DNA of 38,987 nucleotides. It comes from a bacterium. Lineage in GTDB: Bacteria > Chloroflexota > Dormibacteria > Aeolococcales > Aeolococcaceae. The stretch is taken from contig JAJZNI010000049.1 in the NCBI GenBank assembly GCA_021847925.1, positions 1-38,987 of the forward strand. The letters are read 5' to 3'. The translations under genes were made by a program, and so were the position numbers. This document shows positions 31,705-38,987 of the stretch, piece after piece (the first letter of the stretch is position 1; every line of letters starts with the position of its first letter). Under the pieces are notes generated by a model. It made no database searches and was not told where the DNA came from. It saw nothing but the letters and a program-made list of their open reading frames with translations.

Positions 31705-32912
31705 TGCGGGCGGCGATCCTCACCAGGGAGTTTCCCCCGGAGGTGTACGGGGGTGCGGGGGTCCACGTCGACCACCTCACCCGCGAGCTGGCCCGGCGCA
31801 TCCACGTGGAGGTGCACTGCTTCGGCGCCCCGCGCGAGTCGGCGCTCGTCGCCGGCGCGTACCGGCCGTGGGAGGCGCTGCTCGGAGGGCGGCCGGAGGA
31901 CGCGGCGCTCGGGGTGATGTCGGTCGACCTCGCCATGGCCGGCGCGCTCAGGGGCGTGGATCTGGTCCATTCGCACACCTGGTACGCCAACCTGGCCGGG
32001 CACCTCGCCAAGCTGCTCTGGGGAGTGCCGCATGTGTGCACCACCCACAGCCTCGAGCCGCTCCGACCCTGGAAGGCGGAGCAGCTGGGAGGCGGGTATG
32101 CGCTCTCCGGCTTCTGCGAGCGCACCGCCCTGGAGTCCGCCGACGCCGTGATCGCGGTCTCCGAGGCGATGCGGCGGGACGTCCTCCGCGTGTACCCGGG
32201 CGTCGACGCCGCCCGGGTGCACGTGATCCACAACGGGATCGACGCCGAGGAGTACCGGCCCACGCCCCCGAGCGGGGCGCTGGAGCGGCACGGGATCGGC
32301 ACGGCGCGACCGTTCGTCCTCTTCGTCGGCCGCGTGACGCGGCAGAAGGGCCTCTCCCACCTGCTTCGCGCCGCCACCCTCCTGGACCGCTCCGCCCAGC
32401 TCGTGCTGGTCGCGAGCTCGCCGGACACCCCGGAGATCGCGGCCGAGGTCGAGGATCTCTACGCGCGGTCGCGCGCGGCCGGCGTCCCCGTGGTCTGGGT
32501 GCGCGAGATGATGCCGCACGCCGACCTGGTGCAGCTGCTCACCGCCGCCACCGTCCTGGTGTGCCCCTCGGTGTACGAGCCGTTTGGCCTCGTCAACCTG
32601 GAGGCGATGGCGTGCGAGACCGCCGTCGTGGCGAGCGCCGTGGGCGGCATCCCCGAGATCATCGCGGACACCGAGACCGGCCGCCTGGTGGCCTGCGACC
32701 CGGAGCGGGTGGCCTCGGACCCCTCCGCGTCCCGCGCCTTCGAGACCGCGCTCGCCGAGCGGATCAACGAGCTCATCTCCGACCCGGGGCGGGCCGCGGA
32801 GATGGGACGGGCCGGGCGGCGCCGGGTCCTGGAGCGATTCACCTGGGCCCGCGTGGCGGAGCGCACCGCGGCGCTCTACCGCTCGCTGGTCGCGCCACCG
32901 GTGGACGGCTGA
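31704..32912 (+). CDS. glgA: glycogen synthase, actinobacterial GT4 type
   Basis: 402 aa. GT-B glycosyltransferase: FPPEVYGGAGVHVDHLTREL (nucleotide-sugar loop), HSHTWYANLAG, HNGIDAEEYRP, FVGRVTRQKGLSHLL and the ExE motif CPSVYEPFGLVNLEAMACETAVVAS. This GT4 form is typical of Actinobacteria and relatives, where the enzyme uses ADP-glucose, and some members (GlgM) make maltose-1-phosphate instead of elongating glycogen. Coupling to glgC by a TGATG overlap supports ADP-glucose as donor. No branching enzyme or GlgE is in the window to decide between the two activities. Confidence 0.93.
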   Translation: MRAAILTREFPPEVYGGAGVHVDHLTRELARRIHVEVHCFGAPRESALVAGAYRPWEALLGGRPEDAALGVMSVDLAMAGALRGVDLVHSHTWYANLAGHLAKLLWGVPHVCTTHSLEPLRPWKAEQLGGGYALSGFCERTALESADAVIAVSEAMRRDVLRVYPGVDAARVHVIHNGIDAEEYRPTPPSGALERHGIGTARPFVLFVGRVTRQKGLSHLLRAATLLDRSAQLVLVASSPDTPEIAAEVEDLYARSRAAGVPVVWVREMMPHADLVQLLTAATVLVCPSVYEPFGLVNLEAMACETAVVASAVGGIPEIIADTETGRLVACDPERVASDPSASRAFETALAERINELISDPGRAAEMGRAGRRRVLERFTWARVAERTAALYRSLVAPPVDG

Positions 32913-32928
32913 GGGCGCGGCTCAGCCG
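32906..32928. terminator. hairpin containing both stop codons of converging genes
   Basis: CGGCTGAG (32906-32913) and CTCAGCCG (32921-32928) pair perfectly over 8 bp with a 7-nt loop. The TGA of glgA (32910-32912) and the TGA of the pseudokinase gene (32924-32922) lie in opposite arms. There is no T-tract. Confidence 0.45.
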
Positions 32929-33815
32929 CGCGTCCGGCGCAGGGCGCGAGCGCGCCCGATCAGCCCGCGGGGCGGCTCGTCGTCGCCACCGCGGGGAAAG
33001 AGCGCCAGGGCCACGTGCGCAGCCAGATGGCGCCGCCCCCGGCGCTCCCAACCGGTGCCCGCCAGGGCGCGCCCCACCTCCTCCACGTCCTGCGCGAAGT
33101 CCCAGGCGCGCGCATGGCGCTCCTCGGGCCTGCGCGCCATGGCGATCGACACCATGCGGGCGACCTCCGGGGGCAGATCCTGGACCGGGGGCGCGCCGGC
33201 GGCATGCAGGTCGCGCAGCTGCGCCAGCCCGCCCTCATAGGGGGGGGTCCCGGTGAGGCACTCCACGAGCACGCAGCCCGCCGCGTAGAGGTCGGAGGCG
33301 ATGCTGGAGGGCTCGCCCGCCCACAGCTCCGGCGCGAGGTACTCCGGGGTGCCGGGAAGCCAGCGCCGGCTCGGGGTCCGGGCGACCAGGCCGAGGTCGG
33401 CGACGCGGCTGATCCCGTGGCGGTCCACCACGATCTTGGCGGGTTGGAGGTCGCGGTGGAGGATGCCCTCGCGATGAGCCGTCTCCAGCCCCAGGAGGAC
33501 GTCGCGGGCCACGACCAGCGCAGCCTCCACGTTTCCCGCGGTGACGGCGGGGAGCATGAGCCGCAGCGCCGCCCCCTCGACGTAGTCGGAGATCAGGGCG
33601 AGACCGAAGGGGTCCTCCATGTGCGCCCGCGTCCGCACCACGTACGTGGGGTCGAGATGCGCGACGATCTGGGCCTCGGCGCGGAAGCGGCGCAGGAACT
33701 CGGGGTCCCCGAGCAGCTCGTGAGGAAGCTGGCGGAGCGTCACCACCGCCCCCTCCTCGGGCCGGACCGGGCCGGCGTCGCGAGGGCCCGCTCCGGCGTC
33801 TCCGGCAGGCGGCAT
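32922..33815 (-). CDS. Ser/Thr protein kinase-like pseudokinase
   Basis: 297 aa. The kinase fold begins abruptly: after about 22 disordered residues comes VVTLRQL, aligning with the VAxK strand, so the glycine-rich loop is missing and the ATP-binding Lys is Arg28. Later motifs are also changed: HRDLQPAK (120-127) for HRDLKPxN, DLG (140-142) for DFG; the HRD Asp and GTPEYLAPE are kept. No transmembrane or PASTA domain follows; the tail is basic. It most likely binds partners rather than phosphorylating. ATG 33815 is preceded by AGGGG and, farther up, by TACCAT (33883-33878). It converges with glgA. Confidence 0.8.
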   Translation of the reverse strand: MPPAGDAGAGPRDAGPVRPEEGAVVTLRQLPHELLGDPEFLRRFRAEAQIVAHLDPTYVVRTRAHMEDPFGLALISDYVEGAALRLMLPAVTAGNVEAALVVARDVLLGLETAHREGILHRDLQPAKIVVDRHGISRVADLGLVARTPSRRWLPGTPEYLAPELWAGEPSSIASDLYAAGCVLVECLTGTPPYEGGLAQLRDLHAAGAPPVQDLPPEVARMVSIAMARRPEERHARAWDFAQDVEEVGRALAGTGWERRGRRHLAAHVALALFPRGGDDEPPRGLIGRARALRRTRG

Positions 33816-33913
33816 GCGTCCCCTGGCGGTCCGGGCCCGGGTGGTTTCGGTGAGGGTTGGCCCGAACCTCAGGTCGCATGGTAGGGGATCATCGGGGCGG
33901 CGGGGCGGGGCGG

Positions 33914-33919
33914 TAGGCT
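33914..33919 (+). promoter_or_regulatory. -10 element TAGGCT of the DUF255 gene
   Basis: TAGGCT ends 8 nt before the ATG at 33928; no SD. Confidence 0.5.
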
Positions 33920-33927
33920 GGGGGTGG

Positions 33928-35973
33928 ATGCCCAACCGCCTGGAGAGCTCGACCAGCCCGTACCTGCGCCAGCACGCCTCCAACCCGGTGGACTGGTACC
34001 CGTGGGGCGAGGAGGCGATGCGCGCGGCCCGGGAGTCGGACCGCCCGATCCTGCTCTCGGTCGGGTACAGCGCCTGCCACTGGTGCCACGTGATGGCCCA
34101 CGAGTCCTTCGAGGACCCGGAGATCGCCGCGCTGATGAACCGGCTCTTCGTCTGCGTCAAGGTGGACCGCGAGGAGCGGCCCGACGTCGACGCCGTCTAC
34201 ATGGAGGCGGTGCAGGCCTTCACGGGCCAGGGCGGCTGGCCGATGACGGTGTTCCTCACCCCCGATGGCGCCCCCTTCTTCGGTGGCACCTACTTCCCCC
34301 CCGCGCCCCGGCAGGGCCTGCCCGGGTTCCCGGCGGTGCTGCGGGCGGCGCACGACGCGTACCGCAACCGGCGGTCAGACATCGAGCGCGCCGGGGCCGA
34401 GCTGGGCCGCGCCCTCTCCGCGCTGGCGCTGCCCCCCGCCGAGGAGCCGACCGCCCGCGTCGTCGAGGAGGCGGCGGCGCGCCTGGTCGCGCAGGCGGAC
34501 CGCCGCGACGGAGGCTTCGGTGGCGCGCCCAAGTTCCCCCACCCGGCGGCCCTCGAGCTGCTGCTGCGCCGCGGCCACCTGGCCGGGGACCCGGAGGCCG
34601 CCGCGGTCGCCGGCACGAGCCTTCGGGCGATGCGCAGGGGCGGGATCTTCGACCAGCTCGGGGGTGGCTTCCACCGCTACAGCGTCGACGCTCACTGGCT
34701 GGTCCCCCACTTCGAGAAGATGCTGTACGACAACGCCCAGCTCGCCACCCTCTACCTGCACGCCTGGCAGCTCACGGGCGACCCGGAGATGCGCCGGGTG
34801 GCCGAGGCGACCCTCGACTACGTGCTCCGCGAGATGCGGCTCCCGGACGGCGGCTTCGCCGCCTCCCAGGATGCGGACAGCGAGGGGGAGGAGGGGCGCT
34901 TCTTCGTCTGGACCCCGGCCGAGGTGGCCGCGGCGCTGGGCTCGGAGGAGGACGCGCGGATCGCCTGCGCCGCGTTCGGGGTCACGGAGGCGGGGAGCTT
35001 CGAGCGCGGGCGCAGCGTGCTCTGCCGCCCGGATGACGCAGGGCAGCGCGGGGGCGGCGGCGCGGGCCCCGAGATGGCGGAGCGGATCGAGGGGATCCGG
35101 GAGCGGCTCCTCGAGGCCCGGCGCCGTCGCGTCCCCCCGGCGCGGGACGGCAAGGTGGTGACCGCCTGGAACGCGCTCGCGATCCGGGCCCTCGCGGAGG
35201 CCGGCTCCGCCCTGGGGCGGCCGGACCTGGTCGACGCCGCGCGGAGCTGCGCCGCCTTTCTCCTCGGCGCGGGGAGCCCGGACGGGCGGCTGCGCCGGAG
35301 CTGGAGCGACGGGATCGCGGGGACCCCCGCCTTCCTGGAGGACGTGGCCGGGTTGGGGGACGCGCTCCTCGCCCTCCACGAGGCCACCGGGGAGCCGCGC
35401 TGGTACGCGTCGGCGGTCTCCCTCGCCGAGGAGGCGGTGGAGCGCTTCCGGGCCCCGGAGGGCGGTGCCTACTTCGACACCGCACGCGACGCCGAGCCGC
35501 TCTGGGTCCGCCCCCGCAGCCTGCAGGACACACCCGTCCCGGCGGGGCCGTCGCTCGCGGCGCAGCTCTTCACCCGCCTGGCCGGGTACACCGGCGAGCA
35601 GCGCTGGCGCGACCGCGCCCTGGAGATCGTCGGCCCGCTCACCCGAGCCATCGCCCAGGCACCGCTCGCCCTGGGCAGCCTGGCCTGCGTGGCCGACCAG
35701 CTGGTGGCCCCGTCGCGCGAGGTCGCGGTGGTGGGCGCCCCGGATGACCCCGCCACCCGGGCGCTCCTCGCCGAGGTCTGGCGGCGCCGCGACCCCTACC
35801 GGGTGCTCGCCTGGGGGCCCGAGGGTGGAGCCCCGCTGCTCGCGGGGCGACCGGCCGTGGGGTCGCTGCCCACCGCGCACGTCTGCGAGAGGTTCATCTG
35901 CCGGGCGCCGACCGCCGATCCCGCCGAGCTGGCCCGCCAGCTCGACGCCGGTCGCGCCAGCGCTCCGCGCTGA
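33928..35973 (+). CDS. DUF255 thioredoxin-domain protein (YyaL/spermatogenesis-associated protein 20 family)
   Basis: 681 aa. The N-terminal thioredoxin-like domain has [18 protein letters not shown], the redox motif [11 protein letters not shown] with Cys50 and Cys53, and [12 protein letters not shown]. It is followed by an (alpha/alpha)6-barrel resembling glycosidase or N-acylglucosamine 2-epimerase folds ([74 protein letters not shown]). The cellular role of this widespread family is not established. TAGGCT 8 nt upstream fixes the ATG. Its last 80 nt overlap the converging acetyltransferase gene. Confidence 0.95.
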   Translation: MPNRLESSTSPYLRQHASNPVDWYPWGEEAMRAARESDRPILLSVGYSACHWCHVMAHESFEDPEIAALMNRLFVCVKVDREERPDVDAVYMEAVQAFTGQGGWPMTVFLTPDGAPFFGGTYFPPAPRQGLPGFPAVLRAAHDAYRNRRSDIERAGAELGRALSALALPPAEEPTARVVEEAAARLVAQADRRDGGFGGAPKFPHPAALELLLRRGHLAGDPEAAAVAGTSLRAMRRGGIFDQLGGGFHRYSVDAHWLVPHFEKMLYDNAQLATLYLHAWQLTGDPEMRRVAEATLDYVLREMRLPDGGFAASQDADSEGEEGRFFVWTPAEVAAALGSEEDARIACAAFGVTEAGSFERGRSVLCRPDDAGQRGGGGAGPEMAERIEGIRERLLEARRRRVPPARDGKVVTAWNALAIRALAEAGSALGRPDLVDAARSCAAFLLGAGSPDGRLRRSWSDGIAGTPAFLEDVAGLGDALLALHEATGEPRWYASAVSLAEEAVERFRAPEGGAYFDTARDAEPLWVRPRSLQDTPVPAGPSLAAQLFTRLAGYTGEQRWRDRALEIVGPLTRAIAQAPLALGSLACVADQLVAPSREVAVVGAPDDPATRALLAEVWRRRDPYRVLAWGPEGGAPLLAGRPAVGSLPTAHVCERFICRAPTADPAELARQLDAGRASAPR

Positions 35974-36520
35974 GCTGGTAGAGGTGGCGGGCGTCCCCCT
36001 CCACGGCGGAGCGCCGCTCCCGGACCGCCCCCCCCGAGCGGGGGCCGCCCAGCGTGCCCACGCGCTCGAAGCCACCGCGCTCCAGGGCGCGCCACGAGGC
36101 GCGATTGCCGGTCGCGACCGTGGCGTGGAGGCGGGCCAGGCCGAGGCGGTCAAAGGCGATCTCCGCGGCGAGGTCGATGGCGCGGGTGGCCACGCCGCGG
36201 CGGCGCCAGCGCGGCGCCACCCAGTAGCCGAGGTCGGCGCTGCGCAGCACGTCGGCCCCGATCCGGTCCAGGGAGAGGTGACCGGCGATCGCTCCGCGGA
36301 CGGTGATCACCATGCCGGCGGCGGCGGCATCCCTCTCGCAGCGGCGGATCCTCCCGCGCTGGCCCGCGGCGCTGAAGAACTCCTCGGTGCACCAGGGCTC
36401 CTCGAGGGCGAGCACGGCGCGGGACGCCCCGTACATCGCGGCGAGCTCCGGGGCGTCGGCCTCGTTCCAGGGTCGCAGCCCCACCGGGGGACCGCCGGCG
36501 GCGGGAGAGGCGGTGGCCAC
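35894..36520 (-). CDS. GNAT-family (RimJ/RimL-like) N-acetyltransferase
   Basis: 208 aa. GNAT order is visible: [18 protein letters not shown] at the start, the strand-4 region [29 protein letters not shown] with the acetyl-CoA loop [31 protein letters not shown], and [13 protein letters not shown] near the end. RimJ/RimL-like enzymes acetylate protein N-termini or small amines; the target is unknown. TACCGT ends 6 nt before the GTG at 36520. The 3' end runs 80 nt into the converging DUF255 gene; the tail after SAERW is Arg-rich and probably disordered. Confidence 0.88.
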   Translation of the reverse strand: MATASPAAGGPPVGLRPWNEADAPELAAMYGASRAVLALEEPWCTEEFFSAAGQRGRIRRCERDAAAAGMVITVRGAIAGHLSLDRIGADVLRSADLGYWVAPRWRRRGVATRAIDLAAEIAFDRLGLARLHATVATGNRASWRALERGGFERVGTLGGPRSGGAVRERRSAVEGDARHLYQLSAERWRDRRRAGGPARRDRRSAPGR

Positions 36521-36526
36521 GTGCCG

Positions 36527-36532
36527 ACGGTA
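36527..36532 (-). promoter_or_regulatory. -10 element TACCGT of the acetyltransferase gene
   Basis: TACCGT (36532-36527) ends 6 nt before the GTG at 36520. Upstream, 36533-36690 holds short hairpins (CGGCTC/GAGCCG near 36596-36614) and nothing else I recognise. Confidence 0.45.
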
Positions 36533-36690
36533 TCACCGGGGAGGCGTCCGGATCGGGCGACCGTTTCTCAGCACACCCGAAGCACGGGTCACTCCGGCTC
36601 ACGATCCGAGCCGATGCGGCCGCCCTCGGGCGCGGGGATGGCGCAGCGACACGGCAGGGAGTCGCCGCCTGAGGGGCGCTCCCGACATGG

Positions 36691-37137
36691 CTACCCCCGG
36701 GGACTGCCTGCCCTGAGGGGGACCCTGTCCCGGTGGTCACGGACGGTGTCCGGGTTCTCGAGGCGGCGCAGCGCCTCGTCCCAGCTCACGGGGAGGGTGG
36801 CGTGCGGGGCCGTCCAGGTGACGAACCTCGAGGTGGACATGCGCGGCCGGAAGCGCCTCATGATCCGCAGATGGGGTTGGCCGCCCACCGAGGCTGAGAG
36901 CGCCGCCTGGTCCCGCCAGGCGGACAGGGTCCAGAAGGATCGCTGGAGGGGCCTGGCGATCAGGGACACCCCCAACACGCCGGGGGCCGCCAGCATCTGA
37001 CGGCGGATGCGCATGGCGCCCACCATGAAGGGCAGCACGTCGCGCACCCGGCACAGCTCCAGCCGGGAGGCCATCACCGTGACCGCGCCATCTCCGGGTG
37101 CGGGGGTCTTCGGGGGGGTCCACGGAAGAACCGGCAT
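36691..37137 (-). CDS. antibiotic-biosynthesis-monooxygenase-fold (DUF3291-like) protein
   Basis: 148 aa. A dimeric alpha/beta ferredoxin-like barrel is suggested by VMASRLELCRVRDVLPFMVGAMRIRRQMLAAPGVLGVSLIARP, FWTLSAWRDQAAL and HLRIMRRFRPRMSTSRFVTW. This fold includes heme-degrading and quinol monooxygenases as well as proteins with no known activity. A strong SD (AAGGAG) lies 7-8 nt before the ATG at 37137. The gene starts 24 nt after the DUF1015 stop, so it is probably cotranscribed with DUF1015 and serA. Confidence 0.7.
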   Translation of the reverse strand: MPVLPWTPPKTPAPGDGAVTVMASRLELCRVRDVLPFMVGAMRIRRQMLAAPGVLGVSLIARPLQRSFWTLSAWRDQAALSASVGGQPHLRIMRRFRPRMSTSRFVTWTAPHATLPVSWDEALRRLENPDTVRDHRDRVPLRAGSPRG

Positions 37138-37161
37138 CCGTCGTCTCCTTGTGAGGGTGGC

Positions 37162-38436
37162 TCAGACCGGGGAGAGCAGCAGCCCGGTCGGGACCTTGGG
37201 ATAGAAGTAGGTGGACTTCTGGGGCATGGTCTCGCCGGCGCCGGCCACCGCCAGGACCTCGGCGGGTGTGCACGGCGAGCCCAGGAAGGCCAGCGCCGCC
37301 TCGTCCGCGCCGACGGCGGCCACCGCCTCGGCGGGATCCCGACTGTAGGTGAGCGCCTCCTCCCGCAGCTCGGCGTCGCCGATGCCGAGGCGGAGGATCA
37401 CCTCCTCCTGGAGCACCGAGACGTCCAGGGACGCCCGCGGCGAGGCGGTCTCGGCGCGCGCGCGGTGCAGGAGCGCGGCCCCATCCGCGGCCACGAGGAC
37501 GTAGGCGTGCTCCCGCGCCCGCCGCTCCCCGAGCCCCGCGAGCGCCGCCAGCGGGTCGTCCACCGGCTCCACCCTCCATCCCTCACCCAGGCGCCCGAGG
37601 AGCTCGTCGCGGGTGCTGGGAAGACCGGGCCGCCTCTTCACCATGCGGTGGAAGGGGAAGACGAGGAGCGCGGGGTCGTCGGCGGCGGACGCGTACACCA
37701 GGACGTGCTGGCTATCCGCGTCCGGGGCGTCGCCGGCCTCCCGGCGCTGGGCCGCGTAGGCGGCCGCGGTCTCGAAGCGGTGGTGACCGTCGGCGATGTA
37801 GAGCGTGGCCGGGGCGAGGAGCTCCGCGATGCCGGCGAGCTCGGCCTCACCGGCCAGGTGCCACATGAGGAGCTTCTCCGGCCCGCCCTCACCGTCGATG
37901 CGGCCGCCGAGGAGCGCCGGCCCCTCGCCCAGGGCGGCGAGCCGCTCCCGCAGCCCGGAGGCCCCCTCCCACAGCAGCCACACGGGGGAGGTCTGGGCGC
38001 GGGTGGCGCTCATGAGCGCCAGGCGGTCCTCCTTGGGCCCGCGCAGGGTCCGCTCGTGGGGCCGCACCTCGGAGCGCTCCCAGGGGAGCGCCGGGACCCG
38101 GCCGAGCAGCCCGAGGCGGCGCTCCACGGCGCCGGAGGGCGCGGTGAACTCGTGCGCCACCAGGTACAGCCCGGGCCGCTCGTCGCGCACCAGGATCCCC
38201 AGCTCCCGCCAGCTGCGCAGGTGCTCGGCCGCCCGGGTGTAGACGTCGGCGTGCCCGGCGACGTCCCCCGGATACGGGCGCCCGAAGTCGATGCGCACGA
38301 TGTTGCGCAGATCGCGCCCGTACAGCTCCTCGCGCTGGGCGGGGGAGATGACGTCGTAGGGCGGCGCGAGCACGCCGCCGAGGCGGGTGTGCTCGGGGTT
38401 GTAGCGGATCCCCCGGAGCGGCAGGAGCCGGGCCAT
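37162..38436 (-). CDS. DUF1015 family protein
   Basis: 424 aa. Family hallmarks are present: LPLRGIRYNP at the start, LAPPYDVISPAQREELY, VRPHERTLRGPKEDRLAL, LYIADGHHRFETAAAYAAQ and the C-terminal MPQKSTYFYPKVPTGLLL. The biochemical activity is unproven; genes of this family are often found beside serine-biosynthesis genes, as here, where serA ends 34 nt upstream. The HHRFETA motif is suggestive of a metal or nucleotide site. No SD is clear before the ATG. Confidence 0.93.
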   Translation of the reverse strand: MARLLPLRGIRYNPEHTRLGGVLAPPYDVISPAQREELYGRDLRNIVRIDFGRPYPGDVAGHADVYTRAAEHLRSWRELGILVRDERPGLYLVAHEFTAPSGAVERRLGLLGRVPALPWERSEVRPHERTLRGPKEDRLALMSATRAQTSPVWLLWEGASGLRERLAALGEGPALLGGRIDGEGGPEKLLMWHLAGEAELAGIAELLAPATLYIADGHHRFETAAAYAAQRREAGDAPDADSQHVLVYASAADDPALLVFPFHRMVKRRPGLPSTRDELLGRLGEGWRVEPVDDPLAALAGLGERRAREHAYVLVAADGAALLHRARAETASPRASLDVSVLQEEVILRLGIGDAELREEALTYSRDPAEAVAAVGADEAALAFLGSPCTPAEVLAVAGAGETMPQKSTYFYPKVPTGLLLSPV

Positions 38437-38470
38437 GGCGCTACCGGGCGGCGGAGGTGAGCGCCGCCAC

Positions 38471-38987
38471 TCAGAGGGTGACGACGCGAAGGGACTCGAG
38501 GTCCTGCTCCGCCCGGATGGCGCTCTGCAGCTCGGGCCCGACCGGGTCGTCCACCTGGATCAGCATCACCGCACGGCCCCGCGGCCGGTCGCGGCCCAGC
38601 TCGATGCCCGCGATGTTGATGTCGCTGCCCGCCAGGAGACCGGAGACGCGCGCCACCACCCCCGGGCGGTCGGCGTGCTGGATGACGAGGAACAGCCCGG
38701 CGGGGTCCATGTCCACGCGGAAGTCATCGATGCGCGTGATCCTGGGCTGGCCCTCGAGCTGGGTGCCGACCAGGGTGAGCCTGGTCTCGCCCTCCACCTC
38801 GACCACCACGGCGTCGCTGTGGTCGAGGTCGCGGGTGGTGGTGCGCTCCTCCACCGTGACCCCGCGGTCCTTGGCGACCACCTTGGCGTTCACCGCATTG
38901 ACCCGCTGGTCGGTGAAGTGGGCAAACAGCCCGCGCAGCACCTCTGCGGTGAGGTATCCCGGGTCGGACCGGGTGAGCTCACCGGAG
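38471..38987 (-). CDS. serA: D-3-phosphoglycerate dehydrogenase, C-terminal part (5' end outside window)
   Basis: 172 codons visible, open at the right edge. The visible part contains the end of the catalytic or linker region (LRGLFAHFTDQRVNAVNA), the ASB domain (about the next 80 residues, with DLDHSDAVVVEVEGETRLTLVGTQL) and a C-terminal ACT domain (GLFLVIQHADRPGVVARVSGLLAGSDINIAGIELGRD) that normally senses serine. The enzyme makes 3-phosphohydroxypyruvate at the start of serine synthesis. It is followed by DUF1015 in the same direction. Confidence 0.93.
   Translation of the reverse strand, partial: SGELTRSDPGYLTAEVLRGLFAHFTDQRVNAVNAKVVAKDRGVTVEERTTTRDLDHSDAVVVEVEGETRLTLVGTQLEGQPRITRIDDFRVDMDPAGLFLVIQHADRPGVVARVSGLLAGSDINIAGIELGRDRPRGRAVMLIQVDDPVGPELQSAIRAEQDLESLRVVTL

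Noticed and set aside
1-38987. tRNA, rRNA, CRISPR, prophage or replication origin
   Set aside because: I looked for GTTCGA-type T-arms, long spaced repeats, transposase or integrase motifs and DnaA-box clusters and found none by eye.

Overview
The window is very GC-rich (roughly 70-75 % by eye, third codon positions almost all G or C) and densely packed on both strands. Gene content points to a free-living GC-rich bacterium of the Terrabacteria, most like Chloroflexota/Dormibacterota or a deep actinobacterial relative: an LCP wall-assembly protein, an actinobacterial-type glgC-glgA pair, a CTC-type L25, a stand-alone B12-binding mutase subunit and a cobyrinate diamide synthase. This placement is inference; there is no rRNA or other marker in the window. 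I found no tRNA, rRNA, CRISPR array, prophage or intact insertion sequence.

Layout. 1-380: a short open frame running off the left edge and a small-RNA-like unit (consensus promoter plus intrinsic terminator). 381-2671 (-): LCP protein translationally coupled to a membrane-anchored TolB-like propeller. 2986-4281 (+): divergent FolC/Mur-ligase-like protein. 4311-7171 (-): histidine phosphatase, L25, B12-binding subunit and a degenerate ADP-ribosylglycohydrolase. 7330-8585: small membrane protein (+) and a YtpQ/DUF1444-like protein (-). 8738-12160 (-): MacB-type ABC exporter. 12246-15696 (-): chelatase-I-like AAA+ ATPase with its VWA partner. 15800-15952: a strong isolated promoter and a structured candidate sRNA. 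15958-17406 (-): CobB/CbiA-like enzyme lacking its glutaminase cysteine, divergent from a channel-like membrane protein (17509-18786). 18848-23790 (-): PHP phosphoesterase, Asp-box propeller, PurA and a HisJ-like PHP protein. 23854-25522 (+): lipoate-ligase-like protein and CPBP protease homologue. 25516-26580 (-): Gfo/Idh/MocA oxidoreductase. 26796-27689 (+): second membrane-anchored Asp-box-like protein. 27690-29147: accessory pocket with an ABC-ATPase remnant containing a 63-nt foldable element, a HicAB toxin-antitoxin pair between imperfect direct repeats, and a small secreted-type ORF. 29148-32912 (+): MFS transporter, glgC, glgA. 32922-33815 (-): pseudokinase. 33928-35973 (+): DUF255 thioredoxin-fold protein. 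35894-38987 (-): GNAT acetyltransferase, monooxygenase-fold protein, DUF1015 protein and the end of serA.

The most general signal is transcriptional. About eighteen genes have a -10-like hexamer with A at position 2 and T at position 6 (for example TACCGT, TATCCT, TAGGCT) exactly 6-9 nt before the start codon and no Shine-Dalgarno sequence, implying leaderless mRNAs. Genes inside operons, and a few with upstream promoters, instead carry good SD sequences. A second theme is enzymes that keep their fold but lack key residues (CobB, ADP-ribosylglycohydrolase, Ser/Thr kinase, CPBP protease, LCP, FolC). purA appears to use an AUC start codon. The two best candidates for undescribed biology are the sRNA-like units at 217-343 and 15800-15952, followed by the folded element at 27872-27934.
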